Assembly (NCBI RefSeq): GCF_002871795.1
Contig: NZ_PNHL01000029.1
Span: forward strand, 1 to 9,432
Direction: 5' to 3'
Source of the DNA: Brachybacterium sp. UMB0905
Lineage (GTDB): Bacteria; Actinomycetota; Actinomycetes; Actinomycetales; Dermabacteraceae
DNA length: 9,432 nucleotides
Every line of letters starts with the position of its first letter. Within the stretch, counting starts at the first letter, position 1. The notes under the pieces are model-generated. The model did not search any database. It was not told where the DNA came from and saw only the letters and a program-made list of their open reading frames with translations. Made by a program: the position numbers and the translations under genes. Positions 1 to 6,388 of the stretch are shown in pieces.

Positions 1-68
1 TCCAGGTCAGGAGCACCTTTCCGCGTCTACGACCACCCCTCGGACACCTCAACGATGAAAGCCCGAGG

Positions 69-230
69 TTAGCGCGACAGGGCTCGATCACTGCGCAAGA
101 GGAGGGCGATGCCCATGAACCCGACAAGGCATGCAGCCGCTGCGAGCGCCAGCGAAACCTGGTACCCCTCAGTCCCACAGGAGGGTTCACGGGCCATGAA
201 CGCCGCGTAGACGCGGCCTAGCAACGCGGC
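69..230 (-). pseudogene. Possible C-terminal remnant of an MFS-type transporter
   Basis: Directly after the ATPase stop codon, the same minus-strand frame stays open for 53 codons to a TAA at 71-69. The last 42 codons (from an ATG at 197) encode one clear hydrophobic helix, beginning YQVSLALAAAACLVGF and running through GIALLL to a basic tail LRSDRALSR. This resembles the final helix of MFS drug exporters, and the preceding residues LLGRVYAAFMAREP fit the loop and helix before it. No ribosome binding site precedes the ATG, and no transporter body is present. I infer a leftover transporter 3' end. A real 42-residue single-helix protein is the alternative. Positions 1-68 hold nothing I recognise. 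Confidence 0.35.
202..217 (-). terminator. Short GC-rich hairpin after the ATPase gene
   Basis: GCCGCG-TAGA-CGCGGC forms a perfect 6-bp GC stem with a 4-nt loop, 13 nt past the ATPase stop codon. No T-run follows on the minus strand, so it is not a classical intrinsic terminator, though U-poor hairpins are common in actinobacteria. It lies inside the putative transporter remnant, so it may simply be old coding sequence. Confidence 0.3.
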
Positions 231-1943
231 TCATGGTCCTGCGAGGTGCAGGCCGCGTAACCGACTGAGCGCTGCGTGTAGTTCGTGTTGTCGTGGTCTT
301 GTCAGGTGTCCCGGGTGTCCGTTGAATGGCGACACCCAATCGAGGCTCTCTGCATCAACCCGTTCCTGTACTGCTAGCACCAGCTCTTCGATGGAGTTCT
401 GACCGTCGGCGAGGCCTGCGATACGGTCGAGTGCCCATGCAATGGCTTGAGTCTGTGCTGGATCGACGAGCTGGGCCATAGCGCTGAGGTCGATCGTCTC
501 GCCTGCAAATTGGATTGTCGCGCCTCTCACTTTCGCCGGCCTCTGATTTCTCGATCGCGTAAGAGAGCTCGGATCTGGGACTCGAGCAGTCCGTTCGTAG
601 GTGAACGCCCGGGAGCCATCATTCGGTTCAGCGTCTTGGTGGTCTGAGATGAGCTTGCGAGCTTCCTTCGTGACGTTGCGCGCGATGTAGTGGTCGAGTG
701 CGATAACCTGATCTGCGACATCGAAAAACGCTCCAGACCCTCCCGCCACAAGGATCGTTGACACGCCTAGTTCGGTAAATAGCGGTCGGACACGGGCGAC
801 GAAGGGCGTGATGGGCTCCCGGCTGGCTGGGATTAGAGCGCGCATGCGTTCGTCTCGGATCATGAAGTTTGTCGCTGATGTGTCCTCATCGATCAGCAAC
901 GCAGACGCACCGGCATCGATGGCCTCGACCAGGTTTGTGGCTTGGGAGGTCGAACCGCTGGCGTTAGACGTGCTGAACGACCGCGTATCGATGCCAGAGG
1001 GCAGGTTCGTGATGAAGGGCGAGATGTCGACGCCGGTGACGGCTCGGCCGTCCTCGGCTCTGATGCTGACTGCATCGGCACGGGTGATGACCCACTCCCG
1101 GCCGTCGCCGGCGATGTGCGGATAGACCCCGCGTTCGATGGCATGGAGAAGAGTCGATTTGCCGTGGTAGCCACCACCGACAATGACAGTGACGCCTTCG
1201 GGCACACCCATCCCTGTCACGGTCTGTCCACTGGGCAGTTGAAACTCGACCTGCATGCTATCGGGGCTGGTGAACGGTATAGCATCCGTACCGGACAACG
1301 GGAGATCTGAGTCTCCAGAACGACGAGGCAAGATCGCGCCGTCGCCGACGAAGGCCACAAGATTCTGGCCAGCAAGTTGGGAACGCAGCCATTCCTGATC
1401 GCGGTGGAGGATCACATGCTCTCGCAGCACGCGCTCGTTGAGATTCGCGCACACGAGTGAAGCATTGGCGATCCTCGGCAAGAGGGAGCCCAGGAGTTTG
1501 GAGGCCTCGCGGCCACGGACTCTGCGCCCGGATGCAGGGAGGCCAACATCGATACGCGCCTCGATGCGGTCAGGGGCGATGACGACGCTGGTGCGTTCAA
1601 GGACTTCCTGGCCAGGGTGGCCGATGCTGACTAGCCCGCTGTTGCCTGTACCGGAGGGTTCTGGCAACAAGCGGTGGGCGACGTCCAAGAACTGACGGGT
1701 GAGGAAGTCAGCGACCGCGCGTCGTCCTATCGCATCGTTGGTCAGATCGGCAGGCAGTCCAGCAGTTTGGGGGCCCAGGATAATCCGCATTCGTGACGGT
1801 GGGGCGTAGGGGTCGACCTGGACCTGGTCGATGGCCAGGCGAAAGGTGCCGAACTGGTAGGTGCCGGCGAGTTGTTTGTACGAGGCGTACCCTCGCCCAT
1901 CGATCTGGGCGAGGGTACGCTCGAGGGCCGTACGATCACGCAT
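231..1943 (-). CDS. ABC-class ATPase (PF09818/COG3044 type)
   Basis: A 570-residue soluble protein of usual length for the 'predicted ATPase of the ABC class' family, whose cellular role is not established. The N-terminus carries the family signature IDGRGYASYKQL (residues 14-25), followed by a VQVDPYAPPSRMR segment (41-53). The nucleotide site shows a Walker A loop GGGYHGKST (256-264), a signature-like serine-rich stretch SNASGSTSQA (326-335) and a Walker B ALLIDEDTSATNF (348-360). There is no transmembrane segment. The start is the ATG at 1943, preceded by GAGGA five bases upstream, and it overlaps the MFS stop by 8 nt (ATGCGTGA), which suggests translational coupling. It is the last gene of the TetR-MFS-ATPase unit. 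Nothing shows that it energises the MFS protein, which is proton-driven in known families; RNA- or stress-linked roles are equally possible. Family assignment is firm, function unknown. Confidence 0.88.
   Translation of the reverse strand: MRDRTALERTLAQIDGRGYASYKQLAGTYQFGTFRLAIDQVQVDPYAPPSRMRIILGPQTAGLPADLTNDAIGRRAVADFLTRQFLDVAHRLLPEPSGTGNSGLVSIGHPGQEVLERTSVVIAPDRIEARIDVGLPASGRRVRGREASKLLGSLLPRIANASLVCANLNERVLREHVILHRDQEWLRSQLAGQNLVAFVGDGAILPRRSGDSDLPLSGTDAIPFTSPDSMQVEFQLPSGQTVTGMGVPEGVTVIVGGGYHGKSTLLHAIERGVYPHIAGDGREWVITRADAVSIRAEDGRAVTGVDISPFITNLPSGIDTRSFSTSNASGSTSQATNLVEAIDAGASALLIDEDTSATNFMIRDERMRALIPASREPITPFVARVRPLFTELGVSTILVAGGSGAFFDVADQVIALDHYIARNVTKEARKLISDHQDAEPNDGSRAFTYERTARVPDPSSLTRSRNQRPAKVRGATIQFAGETIDLSAMAQLVDPAQTQAIAWALDRIAGLADGQNSIEELVLAVQERVDAESLDWVSPFNGHPGHLTRPRQHELHAALSRLRGLHLAGP
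1885..1920 (-). repeat. Perfect 15-bp inverted repeat, 6-nt loop, in ATPase codons 8-20
   Basis: GCGTACCCTCGCCCA and its exact reverse complement flank the six bases 1900-1905. In the mRNA this is a 15-bp, GC-rich stem beginning 23 nt after the ATPase start codon. The downstream arm encodes the conserved DGRGYA residues and the upstream arm encodes the poorly conserved RTLAQ. The stem is much longer than expected by chance here (see finding). It could modulate ATPase translation or the stability of the MFS-ATPase transcript. Confidence 0.8.
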
Positions 1944-3144
1944 GGCTGTCCTCGTAGGCGGTGACGTTCTGGCGCCCGGGCAGCTTGGTGAGGGCTATGC
2001 CGCCGAGCACAGCGAGCACGACGGCGGCAATCACCATGGCCGTGGTGAAACCGGTTTGCTGGACACCGAATCCGGTCAGCAGCGGTCCGATCGCCAGGCC
2101 TGCCGCGTATGCGAGGTTGTAGAGCGCGAACGATCCGCCGAGCGTGGGCGGGTTCGACCGAAATCCTTGCTCGCTGATGAGCGTGGTGGCGGGGGCGAGC
2201 AACATTGCCGACGACAGGCCCAGGAGGCCCATTCCGATCGCGATCTGCCAGATGCTGGTTGACCAGCCGAGAACGAGCAGTGCGGCCACCACGGCGACGA
2301 TGCCGATGCCGATAAGCACCCGAGGCGGTGCCGAGGCGACGAACCTGCCCACGATCGGGTTGGCAATGATGCTCACGAGCGCGGCGACACCGAACAGGAC
2401 GCCGATGATGGTGCTCGTCGCCTGTGCTCCCAGGTGCCCGGGAAGCACGGGTTGCACTGCAGCGAGGACCGCCGCGCCGATCGTGATCGCAGCCACGATG
2501 GCCGCCGAGCCCGATACACGAAGCACGGTGAAGGGCCCTGCTGTGTCGTCGGTCTGCCGAGGCGATCCCGGAATCAGTGCCACCAGCAGGACGAGATTGA
2601 CGATGGCGACGAATGTGGCTAGCAGGAACGGCGAAGCGGGTCCGAACGCGTCGACGAGGAAGCCAGACAGTGGCGGGCCGACGAGCACCCCCAGAGTCAC
2701 GGTGGACATGGCGATGCCCATCATCTGGCCTCGCTTGTCGAACCCTGTCGTTGCGGCGATAAGCGACAGTGCCGCGACCCATGCGACGCCGCCGGCGATT
2801 CCCTGGACGAAGCGAGCGACCAGGAGGAGCCAGTACGGCCCTCCTGTGGCGAACAGGAGGGTCGCGATCGCCAAGACGATCAGCCCGATCACGAGTGGAC
2901 CCTTTGGACCGCGGCGGTCGACGAGGTGTCCGGCGAAGAGCGTGGCAATGACCATTGCCACGGCGTAGGACGCGAAGAGGATGCCGGTTGCGGCTGCTCC
3001 TTGCTCGACAACCGCAGGCAGTAGCGGCAGCACGGGGATGGCGAGTCCTTGGAGCAGCATGTCGGTGAAGAGAATGCCGCCGGCCACGGTGGTGGCGCGC
3101 GCCGGAGTCGCACCGGATACGCGAGAGGTGACGTTGGTGGTCAT
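1936..3144 (-). CDS. MFS efflux transporter, 12-helix DHA1 type
   Basis: A 402-residue membrane protein with about twelve hydrophobic segments, the normal length for proton-coupled drug:H+ antiporters. Visible MFS motifs: motif A GHLVDRRGPKG (72-82) in the loop after helix 2; motif B-like RFVQGIAGG (111-119) with the charged Arg of helix 4; and an antiporter motif C-like GVLVGPPLSG (152-161) in helix 5. This supports export of a small lipophilic molecule from the cytosol. The ATG at 3144 lies 16 bp after the TetR stop, with AAGGA 13 nt upstream, a rather long spacing. The TetR-MFS arrangement is the usual layout of a self-regulated efflux pump. Next to a peptide-modifying operon it could export or give resistance to the product, but the substrate cannot be read from the sequence. 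Confidence 0.93.
   Translation of the reverse strand: MTTNVTSRVSGATPARATTVAGGILFTDMLLQGLAIPVLPLLPAVVEQGAAATGILFASYAVAMVIATLFAGHLVDRRGPKGPLVIGLIVLAIATLLFATGGPYWLLLVARFVQGIAGGVAWVAALSLIAATTGFDKRGQMMGIAMSTVTLGVLVGPPLSGFLVDAFGPASPFLLATFVAIVNLVLLVALIPGSPRQTDDTAGPFTVLRVSGSAAIVAAITIGAAVLAAVQPVLPGHLGAQATSTIIGVLFGVAALVSIIANPIVGRFVASAPPRVLIGIGIVAVVAALLVLGWSTSIWQIAIGMGLLGLSSAMLLAPATTLISEQGFRSNPPTLGGSFALYNLAYAAGLAIGPLLTGFGVQQTGFTTAMVIAAVVLAVLGGIALTKLPGRQNVTAYEDSHA
2941..2962 (-). repeat. 22-bp palindrome inside MFS gene
   Basis: CGTGGCAATG and its exact reverse complement CATTGCCACG are separated by two bases. It encodes AVAMVIAT in helix 2 of the transporter. At 10 bp per arm it is near what chance allows in a GC-rich window of this length, so I assign no function. 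Confidence 0.6.
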
Positions 3145-3160
3145 AGCGAAGTGTGTGTCC

Positions 3161-3757
3161 TTAGGAGTCGAGCAACCCCCTCACCAGCGCTGTGAGTGCG
3201 GTGTCGAGTTCGTCGGGTTGCGGTATGTCTTGTGGGCGAGTCACCGCAGTCACGGTGAACCCTTGGAGGAGCACGAGTACGAGGCTGGCGATCTCTCTCC
3301 TCCCTGGGCGAGCAGTGTCGCGCTCGGGCATGGATATGAGACCTTCGATGCGCTCGTGCCATTCGTCGAGGGCGCTGTTGCGTTCGGAATGCTCAAGAGC
3401 TTGTGGCGCAACGAGAACAGTCGTTGATGCCAGGGCGCGAAATCTCTCATCGCGGGTGAGCAAGCGAGTGAAGTCAGCTAGTAGAGCCTTCAGCGCTTCG
3501 TGAGCCGACGTGCCTACTGAGTCGTTGTTCTGGGAGAACAAGCGCTGCCCGTAGTCGGACCAGCCCCATTCGAGCGCCTCGATGAGCAGGGTTTGCTTGT
3601 CGCGGAAATGGTGGTTCAGCGCGCCTCGTGTGACGCCTGCGCACTCTGCGACGTGCTCGAATGTTGCCCCCCGCCACCCCTTCTCCTCGAAGGCCCTTAG
3701 TGCTGCGTCTAGCAGCGCGACGCGGGTCTTGGCCGCGTCCTCGGCAGTACGTCTCAT
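3161..3757 (-). CDS. TetR/AcrR-family transcriptional repressor
   Basis: A 198-residue protein, typical length for the family. The N-terminal DNA-binding domain (about 11-60) contains the helix-turn-helix with the hallmark AGVTRGALNHHFRDK (40-54), preceded by GATFEHVAE. The C-terminal ligand and dimer domain contains LLTRDERFRAL and resembles AcrR/TtgR-type multidrug repressors (MAATS-type). By family precedent it binds a dyad near its own promoter and lets go when a small molecule binds. It begins a unit with the MFS transporter 16 bp downstream, so that transporter is the likely target. The ATG at 3757 has no Shine-Dalgarno sequence and a candidate -10 box seven bases upstream, which suggests leaderless translation. 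It is paralogous to the broken regulator upstream at 3848-4463. Confidence 0.93.
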   Translation of the reverse strand: MRRTAEDAAKTRVALLDAALRAFEEKGWRGATFEHVAECAGVTRGALNHHFRDKQTLLIEALEWGWSDYGQRLFSQNNDSVGTSAHEALKALLADFTRLLTRDERFRALASTTVLVAPQALEHSERNSALDEWHERIEGLISMPERDTARPGRREIASLVLVLLQGFTVTAVTRPQDIPQPDELDTALTALVRGLLDS

Positions 3758-3784
3758 ACATACAAGTTAGCACGTATCCAAGTA
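3757..3784. promoter_or_regulatory. Candidate TetR operator overlapping the promoter
   Basis: A 28-bp imperfect dyad begins TACATACA on the plus strand and ends AAGTA, so both strands read TAC at the outer ends. Six of fourteen positions per half-site agree. The left half TACATACA equals the half-site of the Escherichia coli AcrR operator as I recall it, which is relevant because the regulator is AcrR-like. It covers the -10 box and the start codon, where a repressor would block transcription. Symmetry is weak, so this is a suggestion. Confidence 0.3.
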
Positions 3785-3793
3785 GGGGGTCAA
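3758..3793 (-). promoter_or_regulatory. Candidate promoter of the TetR-MFS-ATPase unit
   Basis: On the minus strand TTGACC (3793-3788) matches the -35 consensus in five of six positions, and TAACTT (3769-3764) is a weak -10 box after an 18-bp spacer. The predicted start of transcription falls at or next to the A of the ATG at 3757, and no ribosome binding site is seen. The mRNA would be leaderless, which is common in actinobacteria. The -10 match is only 3 of 6. Confidence 0.4.
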
Positions 3794-3847
3794 TGGCGCC
3801 GTACCCTGTGGGTCGAGGACTCTTCGGTTGCAGGTTCTTGTCGGTGT

Positions 3848-4463
3848 TCATGTGTTCTGCCTCGGCTCGGGGCTCGGAGTCACGACCGCGCTGGTAAGGC
3901 GTGCTGCCATCGTGGGCGCATGCTCGGGGTTGGGGATGTCGGCCGGTCTCCAGATGGCGGCGGCGGTCAGACCCAGGATGAGTGTGATGATGAGCCGAGA
4001 TGCCAGTTCTGCTGGTATCGGTCCCGGTGGCTGGGCTTCGGCCAGTGCAGCAGTGATCGCGTTGCGCCAGTGATCGATGGCGTGGCTCTGTGCGGCACTG
4101 GGGCCCAGTGCCGCCGGAGCGATGAGGACAGTGTTTGCAGCGAGTGCTTTGAAGCGTTCGTCTTCATCCAGGAGGGTGATGTATTCGGCGATGAAGTCGC
4201 GGAGCCGTTGTGTCGCGGAGCTGGTCCGTTCGAGGTGGGCGAGGAGTCTTTCGCTGTAGGCGAGCCAACCGAATACGAGGGCGTCTTGCAGCAAGTCGGT
4301 CTTGCTTTTGAAGTGGTGGTGGACCGCGCCCCGAGTCAATCCCGCAGTGGAGGCGACCTGCTCGTACGTCGCCTCCTGCCCATCCGTCCCTAGCGAACGC
4401 GTCCAGTGCCGCGAGCATGATTCGTTCGCGGGTTGCCTGGGTCTTTTCTTCGGTATGTCGTAC
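3848..4463 (-). pseudogene. Broken TetR/AcrR-family regulator
   Basis: The full product would be about 204 residues. From 4372 down, an open frame encodes ATYEQVASTAGLTRGAVHHHF, KSKTDLLQDAL and the ligand domain (LLDEDERFKAL) to a TGA at 3848. The preceding helix, RERIMLAALDAFARDGWAG, sits in another frame up to 4374. One extra G at 4373/4372 in GGAGGCGACG accounts for the shift. The position aligned with the start Met of the intact paralogue (3161-3757) is a GTA (4463-4461), with a good ribosome site GGGAG six bases upstream. From there both proteins align without gaps for 30 residues. So there are two lesions: a lost start codon and a +1 frameshift. The gene follows the hydrolase by 38 bp at the operon end. 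A TTG start at 4339 would lack most of the HTH. A sequencing error could explain the frameshift but not easily both lesions. Confidence 0.8.
4092..4114. repeat. 23-bp palindrome inside the TetR pseudogene
   Basis: GCGGCACTGGG and its exact reverse complement CCCAGTGCCGC surround a single central G. It encodes AALGPSAAQ in the ligand-binding domain. The shape is operator-like, but the position inside a gene and high GC argue for coincidence. Confidence 0.55.
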
Positions 4464-4501
4464 CCTCTTCTCCCAATGCTCGTCGATGCCAGGGCGTCTG
4501 G

Positions 4502-5734
4502 CTAGATTTGCAAGAACTCGCGGACCTGGGCCCAGATCGCGGTCTGGGCCAGGCCGTTGATGCGGGCCGACGTGTCGACATCATTGGCAGGTACCCCAGC
4601 GGCGAACATCGCGTGACCGCGACCCGGCACGATGTGGTGTTCGACTTGTGCACCTGCTCCGGACTGCTGCATCGCCTGGACGATCTCGGCACCCATGCGT
4701 GACGCCGGCCAAAGTGTGTCGCTCTCCTGTGAAATCAAGAGAGTGCGCGCTTTGATGAGCTCAACAGGCAGTCGTGCAGGTGTGTCGGATGGAGCTTCCT
4801 CGACGGCTTTGTCGTGGAACTTCTGTAGCAGTGTTTTGTCCAGCGTCTCGTAGAATTCTTCGTCGGCGTCGAAGTGCAGGAACGGTAGCGGCTCTCCGTG
4901 GAAGCTCCAAGACGAGCGTGCCGGCGGCGTCCCGTTTTCGCGCACAGATTCCCAAGCGTAGAGGGTGGGTGACAGTGCGATGAGTTCGTCGACGCTCGGA
5001 TCATGGCTTGCCCACGCGAGCGCGAACTCGGCACCTTTGGACATGCCGATCACACTGGTCCAGTTCGGGTCAATCCCTGGCTTAGCATGCAGGCGTCGAA
5101 CGGCTTCTTGTGCGTACTCAAGTGGGATGCGGTCGATGCCTGTTGGTAGTCCGTACTCTGCTCGCCAGTCGAAGTAGGGCAATGCCAGCGCCGGTCGTCC
5201 ATGTGAGGCGATGAGTGCTGCAATCTGGTTGCACCAGTCGAATCCTCCCCATGCGCCTGGAATGACGACGACAGCTCGGTTGTCGTGTCCTTGGGCGGGT
5301 TGGTAGAGGTTCGCCGTGGTCGTTCTGGTGCGCCATTCATGGCGGATCACGTCTCTGCCGGTGAAAGCTCGTACGAACTCGGTCGCTGCGAGGAGGTCTC
5401 CGGTTGCGGGATCGCGTACGTCGATCAGGATGGTGAGGGGGTGCAGCGTGAACGAGATCTGGTTTGTCCATCGAGCAGGTTCCTCGGGCGTGAGCTGATG
5501 GACGAGCCCGTGAGGGTCGTAGCCGAGGCCATCGTCGACCTGGGAGGCCTGGGTGAGGTCGAGGCGGCCTGAGGCATCAGCGTGCACGTCGAGCGTGCGG
5601 GACCATCGCCGTTGCTCGTGATCGATTGTCGAGACCTCCACGGACAGGGTCTGGTGTGGCGAGGCTTCGTGGAGGACCGCGGTGATGGGCTCGTCGACAA
5701 GGCCGTGAGGAACGTGTGGGGCGAAGTGCACCAT
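4502..5734 (-). CDS. Acyl-CoA thioesterase/BAAT-family alpha/beta hydrolase
   Basis: A 410-residue cytosolic protein with the two-domain layout of acyl-CoA thioesterases and bile acid-CoA:amino acid N-acyltransferases. The N-terminal beta-sandwich domain (about 10-125) includes the GYDPHGLVHQL segment typical of the family. The C-terminal alpha/beta hydrolase (about 145-410) has the nucleophile elbow GMSKGAEFALA with Ser232, a likely acid Asp339 in QESDTLWPA, and His374 in GRGHAMFA. A Ser rather than Cys nucleophile points to thioester or ester hydrolysis rather than amino-acid conjugation. The ATG at 5734 has AAAGGA ten bases upstream and follows the CPBP-like gene by 21 bp, so it is probably co-transcribed. 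Its substrate in this operon is unknown; release or protection of an acyl intermediate is conceivable, as is an unrelated detoxifying role. Confidence 0.87.
   Translation of the reverse strand: MVHFAPHVPHGLVDEPITAVLHEASPHQTLSVEVSTIDHEQRRWSRTLDVHADASGRLDLTQASQVDDGLGYDPHGLVHQLTPEEPARWTNQISFTLHPLTILIDVRDPATGDLLAATEFVRAFTGRDVIRHEWRTRTTTANLYQPAQGHDNRAVVVIPGAWGGFDWCNQIAALIASHGRPALALPYFDWRAEYGLPTGIDRIPLEYAQEAVRRLHAKPGIDPNWTSVIGMSKGAEFALAWASHDPSVDELIALSPTLYAWESVRENGTPPARSSWSFHGEPLPFLHFDADEEFYETLDKTLLQKFHDKAVEEAPSDTPARLPVELIKARTLLISQESDTLWPASRMGAEIVQAMQQSGAGAQVEHHIVPGRGHAMFAAGVPANDVDTSARINGLAQTAIWAQVREFLQI
4525..4553 (-). repeat. Hairpin near the 3' end of the hydrolase gene
   Basis: GGCCCAGA and TCTGGGCC flank a 6-nt loop (4537-4542). 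The stem extends by CCT/AGG past one bulged G, giving about 11 pairs. It ends about 20 nt before the hydrolase stop and 60 nt before the TetR pseudogene. No T-run follows. It might reduce read-through into the regulator, but it can also be explained by the repeated codons for AQT-AIW-AQV. Confidence 0.45.
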
Positions 5735-5755
5735 GACAGTGATTTCCTTTAGCTT

Positions 5756-6388
5756 CTAGATGCGTTTCAGGACGAGGTAGGAGGCGGCAGTTGCCGTCAC
5801 GACGGCGGCTAGGCTGCCGGTGATGGTGAATACGAGCCCGTGCAGCAGACCCATGAGGGTGCCTTGAAGTACGGCGAACAGCCAGTGAAACCGCGGTACC
5901 CACGGGGAGACGGCGAGGGCAATGCCGATGGCGACGCTGACCCCGATACCCAGCAGTTGGTGGGTGGGAGTCAGGGCAGTCTGGATTGCGCGCAGGAGAA
6001 GTTCTTGCCCGGTGATGAGTACGAGGGCAAGGATCGTGCCGAGTTCACCCCGCCGCAGGCGGTGCTGAGCCACAGCGAGTGGGAGTGCAGCCCCCTGGTA
6101 GGCGGCCCAGATCCATCCGGCAGTCTTTCTGGGGAGCTGCCCGTCTTGGTAACGAGGTGAGGCGGAGATCCTGCGACCTATCCACAGATATCCGTTGAGG
6201 AGGACTGTCGCCTCTGTGAGTCCCAGGCAGAGGCCGTTGAGGACAGCCTCGGGGGTGGAGATCGTCGAGCGCGGCCACCCTGCTGCAGCCAACAGGATGA
6301 GCGCTCCGGTCAAGCCCAGGCCCGCTGCTGCGTATGTGCGCCCTGCTTCTCGGAGGAGCCGGGGACCGGAAACGTCTTGCTCGCTCAT
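5756..6388 (-). CDS. CPBP-like membrane protein with degraded protease motifs
   Basis: A 210-residue integral membrane protein with about six hydrophobic segments (for example 22-36, 48-66, 118-127, 145-162, 168-190, 192-206). Around 123-140 the segment LITGQELLLRAIQ resembles CPBP motif 1 (EExxxR), but the first Glu is Gln128 (Glu129 and Arg133 remain). A motif 2-like LMGLLHG keeps His183. The final HxxxN motif is absent: the last helix reads AAVVTATAASYLVL. I infer a relative of the neighbouring CPBP protease that has probably lost catalysis, perhaps a partner subunit or immunity protein. I chose the ATG at 6388, which overlaps the previous stop as ATGA and has GAGGG four bases upstream; the frame stays open upstream but that stretch lies inside the previous gene. 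Family membership is moderately sure, inactivity is an inference. Confidence 0.72.
   Translation of the reverse strand: MSEQDVSGPRLLREAGRTYAAAGLGLTGALILLAAAGWPRSTISTPEAVLNGLCLGLTEATVLLNGYLWIGRRISASPRYQDGQLPRKTAGWIWAAYQGAALPLAVAQHRLRRGELGTILALVLITGQELLLRAIQTALTPTHQLLGIGVSVAIGIALAVSPWVPRFHWLFAVLQGTLMGLLHGLVFTITGSLAAVVTATAASYLVLKRI

Noticed and set aside
2144..2968. Long plus-strand reading frame opposite the MFS gene
   Set aside because: Its translation is low-complexity, Thr/Pro/Arg-rich, with no ribosome site or domain; it mirrors the GC-biased codons of the real gene.
4337..4339. TTG start giving a 163-residue TetR protein
   Set aside because: It would begin inside the helix-turn-helix and lose DNA binding; the missing part is plainly present upstream in another frame.
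4366..4380. Programmed frameshift in the second TetR gene
   Set aside because: There is no slippery heptamer or stimulatory structure, and the start codon is also lost, so decay is simpler.
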